Source of the DNA: Distichodus sexfasciatus
Taxonomy: Eukaryota; Chordata; Actinopteri; Characiformes; Distichodontidae
NCBI GenBank assembly: GCA_032718565.1
Contig: JAVGVS010000447.1
Span: forward strand, 211,501-275,500
Length of the DNA stretch: 64,000 nucleotides
Direction of reading: 5' to 3'
Positions within the stretch are counted from its first letter, which is position 1, and each line of letters starts with the position of its first letter. A model generated the notes under the pieces. That model ran no database searches. It saw only the letters and a program-made list of their open reading frames with translations, and was not told the DNA's origin. The translations under genes and the position numbers were made by a program. This document shows positions 21,027 through 32,210 of this stretch, one piece after another.

Positions 21027-21122
21027 CTTAATAGTGATCACAGCCTGTCTCACCTCCTCCACCTTCTTCTGTTTCTCCTGCAGTCTCTGTGCCCATCCAG
21101 ACTGAACCTCCTTTAACTCACT
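21027..21122 (-). CDS. TRIM gene, exon 2 (96 nt)
   Basis: The length is exactly 96 nt, again the family standard. It reads SELKEVQSGWAQRLQEKQKK and then VEEVRQAVITIK between an AAAG acceptor and a strong AAG|GTGAGT donor. It forms the first part of the coiled coil. It is phase 0 at both ends. Confidence 0.9.
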
Positions 21123-21873
21123 CTTTAGACAAATACATTAGATGCAGTGATGATTTATACAGTGGTGCACAAAACACACAAACTCAGTTTTGCTGTTTTG
21201 TCTTGATGTCTGTATCCTGGTTAACATTTAAACTACTCATCTGAACTGCAGTTTTATTTGCACATACCATTTGCACAAATATATACAATGCCATTTTGTA
21301 CCTGTCTTTTGCACTGTTGTGTATATAACTATGTGTACTGTACACAGACAACTGTACCAGTTTGGATAACTATTAACTGCAATTTATAAAACTGTATGAC
21401 TACTGTACCTGGATATATTCACATGCCATCTCCTTTTATTGTATTTTATTTTTATAAAGGCACCATCAGGGTTATGGATGAAACAATATTTCATTCATTA
21501 CGCTTATAATTGTGTAACTCCAATTTTGCAATGTAGAGTTTAAATGAAAACATGAGGAAGTGGAAATCATTTTTTCTTTAGTCATAGATGTGCTGTTTAT
21601 CTATCCAACACCCTGCTCCAGTGTCAGCCACTTTCAAAGTGTTGCTTTCCCCTGAGTTGCTGAGTTCTGTAAATTCATATGTCCAACAATGTGATGACAT
21701 TTCAAATACATTTTACTTTAAGTGCAAAGTAAAAATCTGAGTAAACAATTTTAATTTCTATTGGATTCATATTTTATATTGTGCAGTTGTTCAAGATTTA
21801 AGAGTTTTTTTCTCAGTACATAGCAGTACACAGCATATTGAAATTACTTTAGTCCTACAAGAGACTATCTCAC
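21123..21873. other. TRIM intron 1
   Basis: Intron sequence only, AT-rich. The splice signals at both ends are consensus. No further coding segment is seen. Confidence 0.7.
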
Positions 21874-22464
21874 CTCTTTCTGTGCTCTTTCTGATGCTGC
21901 TGACACCATATCATGACCTTTATGCTCATCCAACACACACAAAGAGCAAATATACATCTGGTCGGTACGACAGAAGATCTTTATAACTTCATCATGTTTG
22001 GTGCAGATCCTCTCCTGGAGTTTGGAAGAGGCTTCAACCAGCTTGTGTTTCTTTCAGGAAGCAACCTCATTGTGAGTTTTAATATGAGTTTCACAGAAAG
22101 ATGCCAGACACATCAGACAGGACTTCACGGCTTTGAGTTTCTTCTCAGTGCAGAAATCACACTCCACATCTGCAGCTCCAGCGTAACAGTGAGCAGCAGA
22201 AGCAGCTTGGACTTCTGTCTTCTTCAGTTGCTCCACCACTTCAGCCAGCATGTTGTTTCTGCGTAGAACAGGTCTTGGAGTGAAAGTCTCTCTGCACTGG
22301 GGGCAGCTGTAGACTCGACTCTGATCCTCCTGATCCCAGCAGCCGTTAATACACACCTTACAGAAACTGTGTCCACAGGAAACGGCCACTGGATCCTTCA
22401 GTAGCTCCAGACACACTGGACACATGAACTGGTCCTGAGCTAATGAAACACTGGCCTCTGCCAT
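21874..22464 (-). pseudogene. finTRIM-like gene, exon 1 (RING and two B-boxes) with in-frame TGA
   Basis: This is the first coding exon of a fish TRIM (finTRIM/TRIM16-like) protein, an E3 ubiquitin-ligase type linked to antiviral and innate immunity. A C3HC4 RING lies at residues 15-57 (C15, C18, C30, H32, C35, C38, C54, C57). A B-box 1 follows at about 102-131 (CDFC, CLMC, C124, H127, H131). In the same frame after it come KKHKLVEASSKLQERICTKH and IFCRTDQMYICSLCVLDEHK, the B-box 2, and the exon closes on GAG|GTGAGA. Between the B-boxes, codon 137 is TGA (22054-22056). The family normally has 'FLKKHK' here. The change is explained by a T run one base short and an A run one base long, so the frame is restored at once. 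All other exons are clean. It could be a recent pseudogene or two consensus errors; without them it would code 535 residues. Confidence 0.85.
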
Positions 22465-23390
22465 TTTCCTGCACGTTAAGACTGAGAGAACGAGCAGAAC
22501 TCTGAGATCACTTTCGTTTTCTCTGAAATGAGAGGGAGTGACGTTAAGAAGAAGGAGCGAGAAAGGCAGAGCAAAACAGAACCGACTGATGATGATGATG
22601 ATGATATGACTACGTCGTATTTCAGACTAACAGATTGTAGAGTAATAGCGAATTGATTGTATTTGGTTGTAAAACTTAAGAATGAAATTGTGTATAAGTA
22701 TTCAGTATTTGTGAGTTTAATGATCAGTAACATGAAGAAACTGAAAGTATTAGTAGAATCACTCACGATCGGCTGATATCCACAACATAAATAAGTGGTT
22801 TGCACTTCTAGTTTTCACCACTAGATGTCAGAACAACGCTGCGTTCACGACTCTCTTGGTCTCTTAAACTTGGTCTCCCTGTCAGAGTTTTAATCCCAGT
22901 TTTCCGATTAATTATGTGTTAAAACCTCACAGAAATTATGTGATCCAAGTCTTGTTACTTAACACCGAGACTACATTTCACTTTGAGTTTAAGAATAAAG
23001 TGAGGGCAGGAAGATTTTTTTGTTCTGTGAAAAGTGCAGTTCGCTGAGGGTAGAGAAAATGGCGCTGACGCCCTCATGTGTTCTGTCAGAGAACACGCTA
23101 TTTGTAGCTATTGTTAATTTGTTTGTTGAGACTGTGAAAATATACGAATGTATTAATTGGTTGGATTGTCAGTAATATCAATTTTAAATAGAAATTAACT
23201 GATTTAGTTGCAGAAACCTTACATGAAACTCTAACGCTATATAGATAAATACTGTATGTTTATAGATATATACAGTAGTAGATATATACAGTATCTGTTC
23301 ACAGTAATTTTACATATGCATATCATAGATGTAAAGTTTAATGTGCCTTTGTGTAGGTATAGATGTAGAATTAAACACATAAAATAGAAA
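22465..23390. other. region upstream of the TRIM gene
   Basis: A short (GAT)n run lies at about 22589-22604. Sequence just 5' of the start ATG probably contains the TRIM promoter, but I see no clear TATA or interferon-response element. The rest is AT-rich with no gene. Confidence 0.4.
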
Positions 23391-23953
23391 TACAGTACTG
23401 TGCAAAAGTTTTAGGCAGGTGTGGAAAAATGCTGTAAACAAAGAATGCTTTCAAAAATGGAAGTGTTAATCATTTATTTTCATTAATCAACAAAATGCAG
23501 TGAATGAACAAAAGAGAAATCTAAATCAAATCAATATTTGCTGTGACCACCCGTTGCCTTCAAAACAGCATCAATTCTTCTAGGTTCACTTGCACACAGT
23601 TTTTGAAGGAACTCGGCTGGTAGGTTGTTCCAAAGATCTTGGAGAACTAACCACAGATCTATAATCCTATAATCCTACAAAATAATATAATGACTATAAT
23701 CCTACAAAATAATATAACGACTATAATCCTACAAAATCCCTGACTTTGTGCAAGTGTACCTGTAAGAATTGATGCTGGTTTAAAGGCAAAAGGTAGTAAC
23801 ACCAAATATTGATTTGATTTAGATTTTTCTTTTGTTCGCTCACTTTGCATTTTGTAAATTGATAAAAATAAACAATCATTATTTATATTTCTGAAAGCAT
23901 TCTTTGTTTACAGCATTTTTTCACACCTGCTTAAAACTTTTGCACAGTACTGT
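23391..23953. mobile_element. Tc1/mariner foldback MITE
   Basis: The ends are 'tacagtactgtgcaaaagtt' and its near-perfect reverse at the right ('aacttttgcacagtactgta'), including a TA at each end as target duplication. The inverted repeat continues for roughly 200 bp on each side (both arms hold 'aatcaaatcaatattt' and 'cagcatcaattctt' on one strand or the other), so almost the whole element can fold on itself. There is no transposase. Confidence 0.88.
23657..23741. repeat. about 27-bp tandem triplication in the MITE loop
   Basis: Three successive units of 'ataatcctacaaaataatat' plus 'aatgact' with small changes. They lie at the centre of the foldback MITE. Confidence 0.8.
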
Positions 23954-24004
23954 AGATGTAAAATTGCACACATTGAGACAGTCTGCGTTATTAAGGACAG
24001 TTAA

Positions 24005-24150
24005 GGAACAGTGGTCCCGGACCGGTAAAGGTACCACTGAGGTACTCATGAGCAAGGTAGCGTCCCCAAGCACCCAAAAAGCTGCTCACTACTCCGTCAT
24101 GGATGGGTCAAATGCACATGGTTGTGTTGCACATTAAAAGGTACACCTGA
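24005..24150 (+). mobile_element. SINE-B copy, internally deleted
   Basis: 'ggaccggtaaaggtaccact', 'gaggtactcatgagcaaggt' and 'tcatggatgggtcaaatgca'. Part of the middle and the 3' end are missing. Confidence 0.75.
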
Positions 24151-24354
24151 AACATAAAAATATTTTTTGTAACAATTAATTTATTGTTAGAATGCACTAT
24201 GGATCACTCTGAAAATTATTAATAAACAGTGGATAAAATACATTTGGATTGTACTCCCATTATTTTGTTACATCTTGGTACAACTACCAGGTTTCTACAA
24301 AATATACAGCATGGATCATAACGCATGTTAGACATGTTAGACATTTAGACATTT

Positions 24355-24590
24355 GGGGCAGTTGGTAGCGTAATGGTTGGTCGGAGGGTCATCGGTTCAA
24401 GTCATGAACTGGTAAAGGTATCACTGAGGTACTCCTGAGCAAGGTTCCATCCCCAAGTACTGTTCCCAAGGTGCTGCCAAAAATCTGCCCACTGCTCCTC
24501 AAATGGTCAAAAGCAGAGGTCACATTTGGTTGTGGTGCACTGTGCGCTGTGTTGTGTTCGAAATGTTAAATTCACTTAAATTATGATGTT
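24355..24590 (+). mobile_element. SINE-B copy, nearly complete
   Basis: The head is 'ggggcagttggtagcgtaat', the B-box-like part is 'atcggttcaagtcatgaact', and 'ggtatcactgaggtactcct' and the 3' part 'gaggtcacatttggttgtgg' follow. It is one of the fullest copies in the window. Confidence 0.85.
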
Positions 24591-25780
24591 TAAAGGAATT
24601 GATGTTTGCATCAGGAATTTTTTTTCTAACTGAACCTCTTTAACTTTTAATTGAATAATCCTGATGTAGACCACCAACATCCAGTCTTAGTTGCAGGAAT
24701 TGTTTTATTCCTGCTGGCTTTATTATTAACGATTTAATGGCAGATATGGGAAATTAACGAATGAACACATCTCTCTTTCTTCCTGTCCTCCTCCTCCTCC
24801 TCCAATATGTGGCTGCGGTATTCCCGTTTCACGGATATTGTTTTCGGAAGGTTGCTATGGGAACAACAGTGATGGTACAGTAGAGAGAGAGGCTGAAAGG
24901 ATGCTCAGTGTCCAAATATTTACTCAGAGGTGAGACAGTTTATTAAATCACTAAGTATTGTTCAGCTTATACTGTGTGTTTGTGTGAAGGAAACATTTAT
25001 AAATCTTACATGCAAACTTTAAACTCTAATTCACAGGCTTATTAATAATACACTTAACGGTCTAAATTGTGTGTGAGGGCGTGTGTGTTTTACACAGCTG
25101 ACTTAAATTTCTTTGGGCTCTTTTGCTCTGTTGTCAGGGTAACACACACACTGCTTGGTATTTAGTGTGATCTTTGTAGAGGAACCCAGATTACTGACAA
25201 CAGGAGTGTTAATTGAGGTAGTAATGTGTGTTTTTTAGCGTGTGTGTTACAGTTTGTGTTATAAATGTGTTACAAGTTTGAGTAAAATTGAGTAGGAAAA
25301 ATGTTGCATATAACGTTTAATAAGAATGAATGGTATTGTGATATCACCCAGCCCTGTTTGTGGGGAGATTTTTGAACATGAGAGGAAAAAATCCTGTTCT
25401 AGAAAAGCTTCAGGTTGTATGTGAAAAGTTAAACTTGAATAGTGAGGTTAAAGTGTGTGTGTGTGTGTGGTACATGTGGTGGGTGTTGACCCGGTTCTGC
25501 TACAATCGACAGATGTCAGTCACTTTGGCACCAAACTGAATCTATGAATAATTTTCCATTTTGAGCAGCTGTAGGATCTGTCTGTGTGGAAAAAAAAACT
25601 TGTGCTGTTATAGACATTTGTCCTCATTATTTTCTTACAAGCGTTTAATTATTCGATCAAAAATTATATATACAGTATATGCCAACAATACAGTTAGCAA
25701 AATACAAATGTAGCAATCAATTAGTAATACTTTGTTCTGTTTTCTGTCAGAAAGATCATGGAATTCTTAATGTCTCTCGC
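24591..25780. other. no gene seen
   Basis: A (CTC)n run near 24787-24803 and TG-rich stretches. No splice-flanked coding segment recognised. Confidence 0.5.
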
Positions 25781-25784
25781 TCTG

Positions 25785-25812
25785 TCTCTCCCTCTTTTTC
25801 TCTTTCTTGGTA

Positions 25813-25859
<47 letters not shown>

Positions 25860-26170
25860 CTCTCTCTTATCCTTAATCACTCTTTCTACCTCACATTTTC
25901 TCTCTTGCACTTTCTCTCCATCTTTTCAACTCTTTCGTCTTCTCTCTCTCTCTGACTTTCTACTACCATTTCTTTTCCTCTCTCTTTCATTCCCTTTCCA
26001 TCTCCATATAAATTTGACTTTCTCACACTCATGTCTCGCTCTCAAACTGTCTCTCTGTCTCTCTCTGTCTCTCTCTCTCTCTTTATCTATCTATCTTTCC
26101 CTCACTCTCCGCCTCCCTCACTCCATCTCTCAGTTTCTCTCTCACACCATCTCTCTTCTTTCTCTCTCTT

Positions 26171-26211
<41 letters not shown>

Positions 26212-26383
26212 GAATCTCACTCCCTTCCTTTCTTTTTCTCCCCCTTCTCTCTCTCTCGCTCATATTTTCACTCTCTTCATCTATCTCTCTCACTCTGCCT
26301 CTTCCTCGCTATATGTCTCAGTTTGTCTCTTGCACCATCTCTGTTCTTTTTAAATCTCTCTCCCTCCTTTTCTTTTTCTCCCT

Positions 26384-26419
<36 letters not shown>

Positions 26420-26435
26420 CTTCCCCATGGAAACT
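25785..26435. repeat. 0.65-kb polypyrimidine (CT) tract
   Basis: Nearly pure C/T on the plus strand, with long perfect (TC)n runs at 25817-25865 and 26161-26208. It produces overlapping 'SLSLSL' frames on plus and 'RERERE' on minus that are not genes. Such tracts can form triplex DNA. Confidence 0.95.
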
Positions 26436-26980
26436 TGTTTTCTTATTGTTGTCATAGCAACAGCTGGTGTGTGTGTAAATGCAGGGTATAGGGGATGAGT
26501 GTCTTCATGTCCTTCTCTCTCTCTCCTTCACAAACACACACACATACAGGATGTATCAGCAGACGATTACGTCTCCCACAGTCTCCCTCTAGTGTGAGTT
26601 GGTATTAAATCATTAGATTTAACGAGATTTATGAGGTGAGTGTTGATGGACGGCTCAGTCTTCTCCTACGCTTGTCTTGACAGGATCGAGTTCTGGACTG
26701 GAGAAACAAAACCCTGGCAGGTGCTTAATCACCAACCTTACGAAACTCAATTTCACTTTTACAAGTTGAAATCCTGAATGAACACGGAAGACGCGTGTAA
26801 ATGTCAGGATTGATTTTGGTTGGATGTGAGAGATGTGGTGTTGATAATCAGCATTGCGCAAGTTACTTCCAACATGTACTAGATTCTAGATGACTAGTTA
26901 GTGTTATTACAAAGTAATTGGTTCCATCCCAATATCACTGTCTCTGAGTTATAACGTGTGGAAGTAGGACATTGTAAAAT

Positions 26981-27418
26981 GCTAATGTAAGACCTCGATC
27001 CAGACCGAGGGAGGAATCTACCTCATCAGAAAGGCCGTCTGACCAGGACTCCCGTTCCAGACCTTCAAAAATACCCCAGATTACCAGATCAGCATCACCT
27101 GAATTCTAACCAATCACATCCACATCACTTGTATTTAAGGCCTCTTGTTTGCAACTATTCTCTGCGAAATATTGTTATGCCTAGCGCTGCATACCAAGCA
27201 TTCTCTGTTATTGGCCTCCTGTGTTTTGACCCTTGCTGCATGTTTTTGGATTACTATTCTGTTTCTTGCGATTTGGATTTGATTGCCCCGTAGACTGTGT
27301 CTTTTGGTTTTGAACCCTGCCTGAATAAATACTTTGCCTTTCGTCAGTTTATCTCTGTGCCTTCGACCTGGGTTTTGCGACTCTGCGTTTGGGTTCACCC
27401 GCCGGTCGTTACAGCTAA
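26981..27418 (+). mobile_element. Ty3/gypsy-type solo LTR with 5-bp duplication
   Basis: The LTR is 26986-27413: it starts TGTAAGAC and ends CGTTACA (TG...CA). The flanks 26981-26985 and 27414-27418 are both GCTAA, the 5-bp duplication expected of LTR retroelements. It holds a TATA-like 'tgtatttaaggcc' near 27130 and a polyadenylation signal AATAAA at 27324-27329. No internal coding region or second LTR is nearby, so it is a solo LTR left by recombination. It resembles fish gypsy LTRs in its 3' R/U5-like part. Confidence 0.85.
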
Positions 27419-27780
27419 AATGTAGTTTACTGCAGTTCATTCCACATCCAGTGGAGGGCGATGTGGTGCAGCATAATGACTGTAGACATACACGCTGTAG
27501 GAAATAGCTCTTTTACTCACACTATTTTACTCCTGTGTTTAAAGTCTTGATATGTTGGAGATTTTTAGTAACAAAACAGCACATAATTTCAGGTTAAAAG
27601 TGTGTTGTAACAGGTTACTGAAATATGTAATGAGTACAGTATTACTTAAAGTGTGTTAGTAAAGCCTCACATTACTGTGTTACAGCAAAAAGTAATACAT
27701 TACTGTTACTTTTATAACACTGTTGATTGTCACTGAGCTTCTCCGCAGTTCTGTTAGTTGTGTAAATGTGGTGTTGTTAA
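27419..27780. other. no gene seen
   Basis: AT-rich intergenic sequence, with an 'agtaatacattactgttact' hAT-like scrap near 27690. Confidence 0.4.
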
Positions 27781-28265
27781 CAGTGTTGGGGGGTAGCTAG
27801 GTAAAATTGTAGCTACTAACATAACAGACATTTATAGTGTTACATTATTTTTTTCTCTCTTTTTAAAGACTGTTATCAACTAGTAACTGTTTTTGATTGG
27901 TGTTGAATTGGCAGTACATTTTGATTAGCATCACAGTGCATTCCTGACCCCTGCCAGATGAAGTTGAAGGCTGGAAGACAGAAGCAAATATCTGTATTTA
28001 TCAAAATGAATGACTCTAGAGACAACACTCTCTACCCCCAAAACACCATTCAAAATTGTTTGACTTAACATTAAAAATATACATTTTCATACTGCTATTA
28101 ACATCATATTTCACATTTTTCATTAATTATCTATAAGAGTATCCTATAAAAATAATATTCAGTGTTACTGGATGAAAGAGCTTGGATGTAGCTACTTTTA
28201 CTCTGTAGCTTGTGTCGTAGTAACTACTTTGTAACAGCAGCTTGTAGTGGAGCTTAAATACCTCT
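27781..28265 (+). mobile_element. hAT-like element, partner of 35500-35981
   Basis: It starts 'cagtgttggggggtagctag' and repeats 'tagctact/aactacttt' motifs. The homologous element lies reversed at 35500-35981, which ends 'cccaacactg'. Shared internal parts include 'ctgtatttatcaa'. It is non-autonomous. Confidence 0.6.
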
Positions 28266-28682
28266 AATTATACTGCTGGCATACTGCTGAAATCGAATCC
28301 AACCATTCTTATGTGAATCGAAATCTCAAAATTGGATCCAAAGTCCAGTTCCGCCACTCTGAGGGACGACTGATCCGGCTACACAACGCCTGAGAGAAAT
28401 TTCAAGCTCGTTTATAGTGCACGGCTACATGGAAGGATTTAATTGGCAATTAATGCAGTGTATAACACCGCAGAGAAAGTGCGGAGCTGTCATGCAGCAT
28501 CTCTATGGCAACACAGAGGTCACTTATCTCTTAAGTAACGCTTCTTCTCCAGGATCGATCCCTGGTTTCCAGCTGAGAGGGGAAAGCGTCACAGCCTTCA
28601 TGCGGCGCCTCATCGCTTGGCTCTGTTGGGTTTCCAACTTGTGGAGGTGACATGAAACAATGCGGTTTACATTCAACTTGCA

Positions 28683-28775
28683 ACAGCTGGTAGTGTAAGA
28701 GTTGGGGAGTTGGCCCAGAGACCGGGAGGTTGTTGGTTTAAGCCCCGAACCGGTAAAGGTGCCACTGCCTGTGTG
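28683..28775 (+). mobile_element. SINE-B 5' fragment
   Basis: 'caacagctggtagtgtaaga', 'aggttgttggtttaagcccc' and 'gaaccggtaaaggtgccact'. It continues into TG-rich sequence instead of the SINE 3' half. Confidence 0.65.
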
Positions 28776-28921
28776 TGTGTGAATGGTGATGTGTGTGTGG
28801 TGGTGTGTGTGTGTGTGTATTGGAGATGATTAGAGTGACCTGCATGTGATGTGATGCTGCAGTAATGTTCTGCTCTTCACTACACTTCAAACATGCTTGT
28901 GTCCAGAAAAGGTCAAACTGT

Positions 28922-29284
28922 CACTGCGCTCTCTCTCTCTCCATATCTTTTTTTTCGTCTCTCTCTTTCCTTCTCTCCTTTCTTTAACTCTCACTTATTT
29001 TCTCCTTTTCTTTCTTTCTTTCTTTCTCTTATCTCTCTCTCTTAATCTATCTTTTTCATTAATGCTCTCTTTCCATCTCTTTCCTTCTTTCTTTTTTCCT
29101 GTCTCTCATTTTTCTCCTTCTTACTTTCTCTCTCTGTCTCGATCTCTCTCCCCATCTATTTCTTCTTCTCTCTTTCTTTTTTCTTCTCTATTTCTCTCTC
29201 ACTGTTTTCCAACTCTCTCCTTCTCTCCTTCATTCTCTCTGTCTCTTTCCTTATCTCTATCTCTCCTTCTCTCTATTTCTCACT
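28922..29284. repeat. second polypyrimidine tract
   Basis: Almost pure C/T for about 360 bp. It ends in an AG (acttag) that looks like a splice acceptor. A third short (CT)n run lies at 29437-29467. Confidence 0.92.
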
Positions 29285-29743
29285 TAGACTTCCTGCTGTC
29301 GTGTTGTAGGTGAGTCTGACGGCCGCTGCAGCGTCCGGTGCTCGGCAACCGGTTGCCATGGGTTACACTGCCCATCCTCCCAGTTACCGTATTCCATCCT
29401 CACATTCTGCCCTTTCTTTTTCCCTCCCCACCTCGCTTTATCTCTCTCTCTCTCTCTCTCTCTCTCTTTGTGTCTGTCTTTCCCCTGTGTAACGCTGCTC
29501 ACAATGAAGACACATTTGCAGTAAAGTCCTCCAGTCCACATGGGACCGTGTACGTGGCGGCCAGACATAAGTCTTAAAATCCAAAATATTTTAAATATTC
29601 TTTTCTAAAACCAAAATGAAAAACAAATAACTTCACACTTTGTGCTCAAAAATGGTAAAAAAAGGGAAAACACACACAATCTGTGTATCAGTCGTTTGTT
29701 GTGGTTTCAAATTAAAACCAAACACCCACATGTGTTTAAACTG

Positions 29744-29876
29744 GAGGTCGACCGCTATTGGTTTTTCAGGCCCAATATCGATACCGATTATTACAAATCA
29801 ACGGCGCAGATAACTGATATTTAAACCTGATGTGCTGTGTTCACAATGACAATCACTCACTTTCACAACACTTTTG
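29744..29876. mobile_element. hAT-like repeat end joined to SINE-B 3' end
   Basis: 'gaggtcgaccgctattggtt' to 'cagataactgatatttaaa' matches the left part of the repeat at 13797. From 29831 'gtgctgtgttcacaatgaca' is the SINE-B terminus. Confidence 0.5.
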
Positions 29877-31835
29877 TCCATATAGTGTGTGGTATTTAGC
29901 ATAAAGGTTTACAGTGTTGTTATTACTGTTATAACACAGTTCTTACGTCCCAGTTTAACTGGATCTGGTTTTACGGGTATAGTTCCGTTACTGAGTTCCA
30001 TAAGGAAGATCGTGGCTGTTGTGTTTCCTCTCACTGTCGATTTTCATAACAAACGCCAGCGCAGAATCTCATATCCCGAGATGGAAGTGTGTTGTGTCGC
30101 TGAAGTGTGTTTTGTCCAAACGGCTTTGCGCTAACGTTGCCTTAATAGGAGCTGGGAAGTCACTGTAATTACACAGCGTTCTGAGAGCTATGAGGAGGTC
30201 AAAGCGACTAAGTGCACATCACTTACACTGTTTATCATGTTTCATGTGCTGGGACAGCGGTAAGTCTCGTTGATGGGTGTGTGTGCATGTGTGTATTCAG
30301 GTTTTTAGGTGGCTGCAAAGACAGGTTTTGTCTTGTAATAGTTTGTAAAAGCTGAGATTTATTTTGTGATTTTCTTGTGTAAATATGATTTTTAGAGTAA
30401 AGTTGGTTTTTATAACATTTTAAATAAGAAAGTGTAAATGTATGAGTTTTATGCAGACAAATTAAACTATATGACAAAATCTATATGACAAATAAAGAGT
30501 CTTGGAGGTTAAAACCCCCCATTTTTGTTTTCTTTAGCTAATGGATTAATGGTAAAGTGTCAGTATCTTGTTTATCTTCCCTCTTTTCATCGCTCTCTTT
30601 CCTCCCCATGTGTGCATCGGGAGGATTCAGGCTGGAGCTGAACGATACAAAATCTAATCAATATCACGAGTAATTAAACTTTTTACTTATTAACTTTTTA
30701 CTGTATTTGTTCAATACAGTTATACAAGTCATGAAATGTACAAAAAGAAAATATGATTCAAACTCCAAGAATGTGCATGTAATTTTAAATTAATAATAAT
30801 AACAATTTATATACTTAAGCTTATAAATAAATATATTAAACATTCATATAAAAATGCATAAATAATTATTTGAAAAACTGATTAAAAAAATTGTTCAGTG
30901 CAAATTCTGCAAAAATAAAAATACAATTATTATGATTATGGTTTTAATAATCCCATAAAGTACACACTGTCATATTTCCCCTGATGAGCACTAACTGTTG
31001 ACTGAGTAAACTCTCCCACTTTTCACCAAGAGGCTCGTGTTACTCCGGGAGGAATTAATGCACAACGTGTTGATTTACGTCCAGCTGGAGTTTAGGAGAT
31101 GAACATTAATCTGTTAAAACAACGTGAGTATATTTAATACTGCAGACTGATTGCCACAAAAAACATTAGTAATTTGAATTAAGCAAATTATTTATATTGT
31201 ATATAGTTATTAGATATTAATTTTTCAAAATTCCTTTTAATAAAAAAATTTAACGTTTATTATAGTGATTTTTACTCATTTGCTAATTGTCTTTAGTTGT
31301 ATTTTGTGTAATTTCCAAAGATATTATCAATAATCGTTCTAATTCTAAATAAAGCATAATGCTTGTTCGAGGAGATCAGACCCTCACAATACCCTCTGTA
31401 ATTCAGACCATTGGGTTCTGGTACAGCTGTGATCTTTTACTCAGTCAGTTCTGTGTTGGGATTTGAGCAAATAAATAATGTGTGTTATTTTATTGTAGCA
31501 GCATAACCCGGTCAGGTCAGAGTGACACGACAAGAGGGAGAAGCAGCAAAAATAAAAAGGCTGAGGACGTACTGATCCGGAATTAGACTCCAACCCTCTT
31601 GCTGAAGTAGTGAATGTTCAGACATGTAATTGTTCGGAACTCATTCAAAAATAATTTGTAATGTTTTTTCTCAATTTTGCTCTTAGAGCCGTCAGGGCTT
31701 CCCCTTGTCTCCGACTCCTTTCATTTTTTATGGACAGAATTTCTAGGCGCAGCAATGGTGTGGAGTGGGTCTTTGCTTTTTACAGATTTACATTTTAGTA
31801 GATGTTCCTATTCAAATATGAAAGCGAGGGTTATA
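29877..31835. other. no gene seen
   Basis: Mixed AT-rich intergenic sequence. At 30625-30680 and around it there are 'acgatac/atcacgag' motifs typical of worn hAT ends. Short frames only. Confidence 0.45.
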
Positions 31836-31837
31836 CC

Positions 31838-32015
31838 ACCACACCGTAAGCTCTGCATTTGACCCATCCGTGAAGGAGCAGCGGGCAGCTGACATGGACA
31901 GCACCTGGGGACGGTACCTTGCTCATAAGAACCTCAGTGGTAACTTTACAGGTCCAGGATTCAAACCGGTGACCTTACGATCACATGGCGAACACGCACT
32001 AACCACTGCTGCTTT
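31838..32015 (-). mobile_element. SINE-B copy, reverse strand
   Basis: 'gcatttgacccatccgtgaa', 'ggagcagcgggcagctgaca' and 'gacggtaccttgctcataag' are reversed SINE-B. The tRNA-like head lies near 31960-32010. Confidence 0.8.
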
Positions 32016-32029
32016 CACATTGGTGTCAG

Positions 32030-32210
32030 CTGACTCAAGGATTTGAACCCAGGACCTCTTGCACCCACAACGTTCATACCCTACGCCTACGCTAGTCCGT
32101 TTATGCTGATTTCAAGGTCAACTTGGGGTTAAGGATCTTCCTTAAGGATAGGTTTTAAACCCACGTCTTCATCCGGAGGCGAGTATCCTAACCACTAGAC
32201 CAGCACCATG
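32030..32210 (-). mobile_element. SINE-A head fragments, reverse strand
   Basis: 'aacttggggttaaggatctt' and 'ggcgagtatcctaaccacta' followed by 'gaccagcacc' are the reversed SINE-A head. A second partial head ('aggatttgaacccaggacct') lies just before it. Confidence 0.6.

Noticed and set aside
22054..22056. TGA in the TRIM gene as a selenocysteine codon
   Set aside because: TRIM proteins are not selenoproteins, the position is not catalytic, and I see no SECIS-like element near the 3' end. Indels in homopolymers explain it better.
26014..26457. 147-codon SLSLSL frame and opposite-strand RERERE frame
   Set aside because: Translation of a (TC)n tract. Every register is open, which is expected for this composition.
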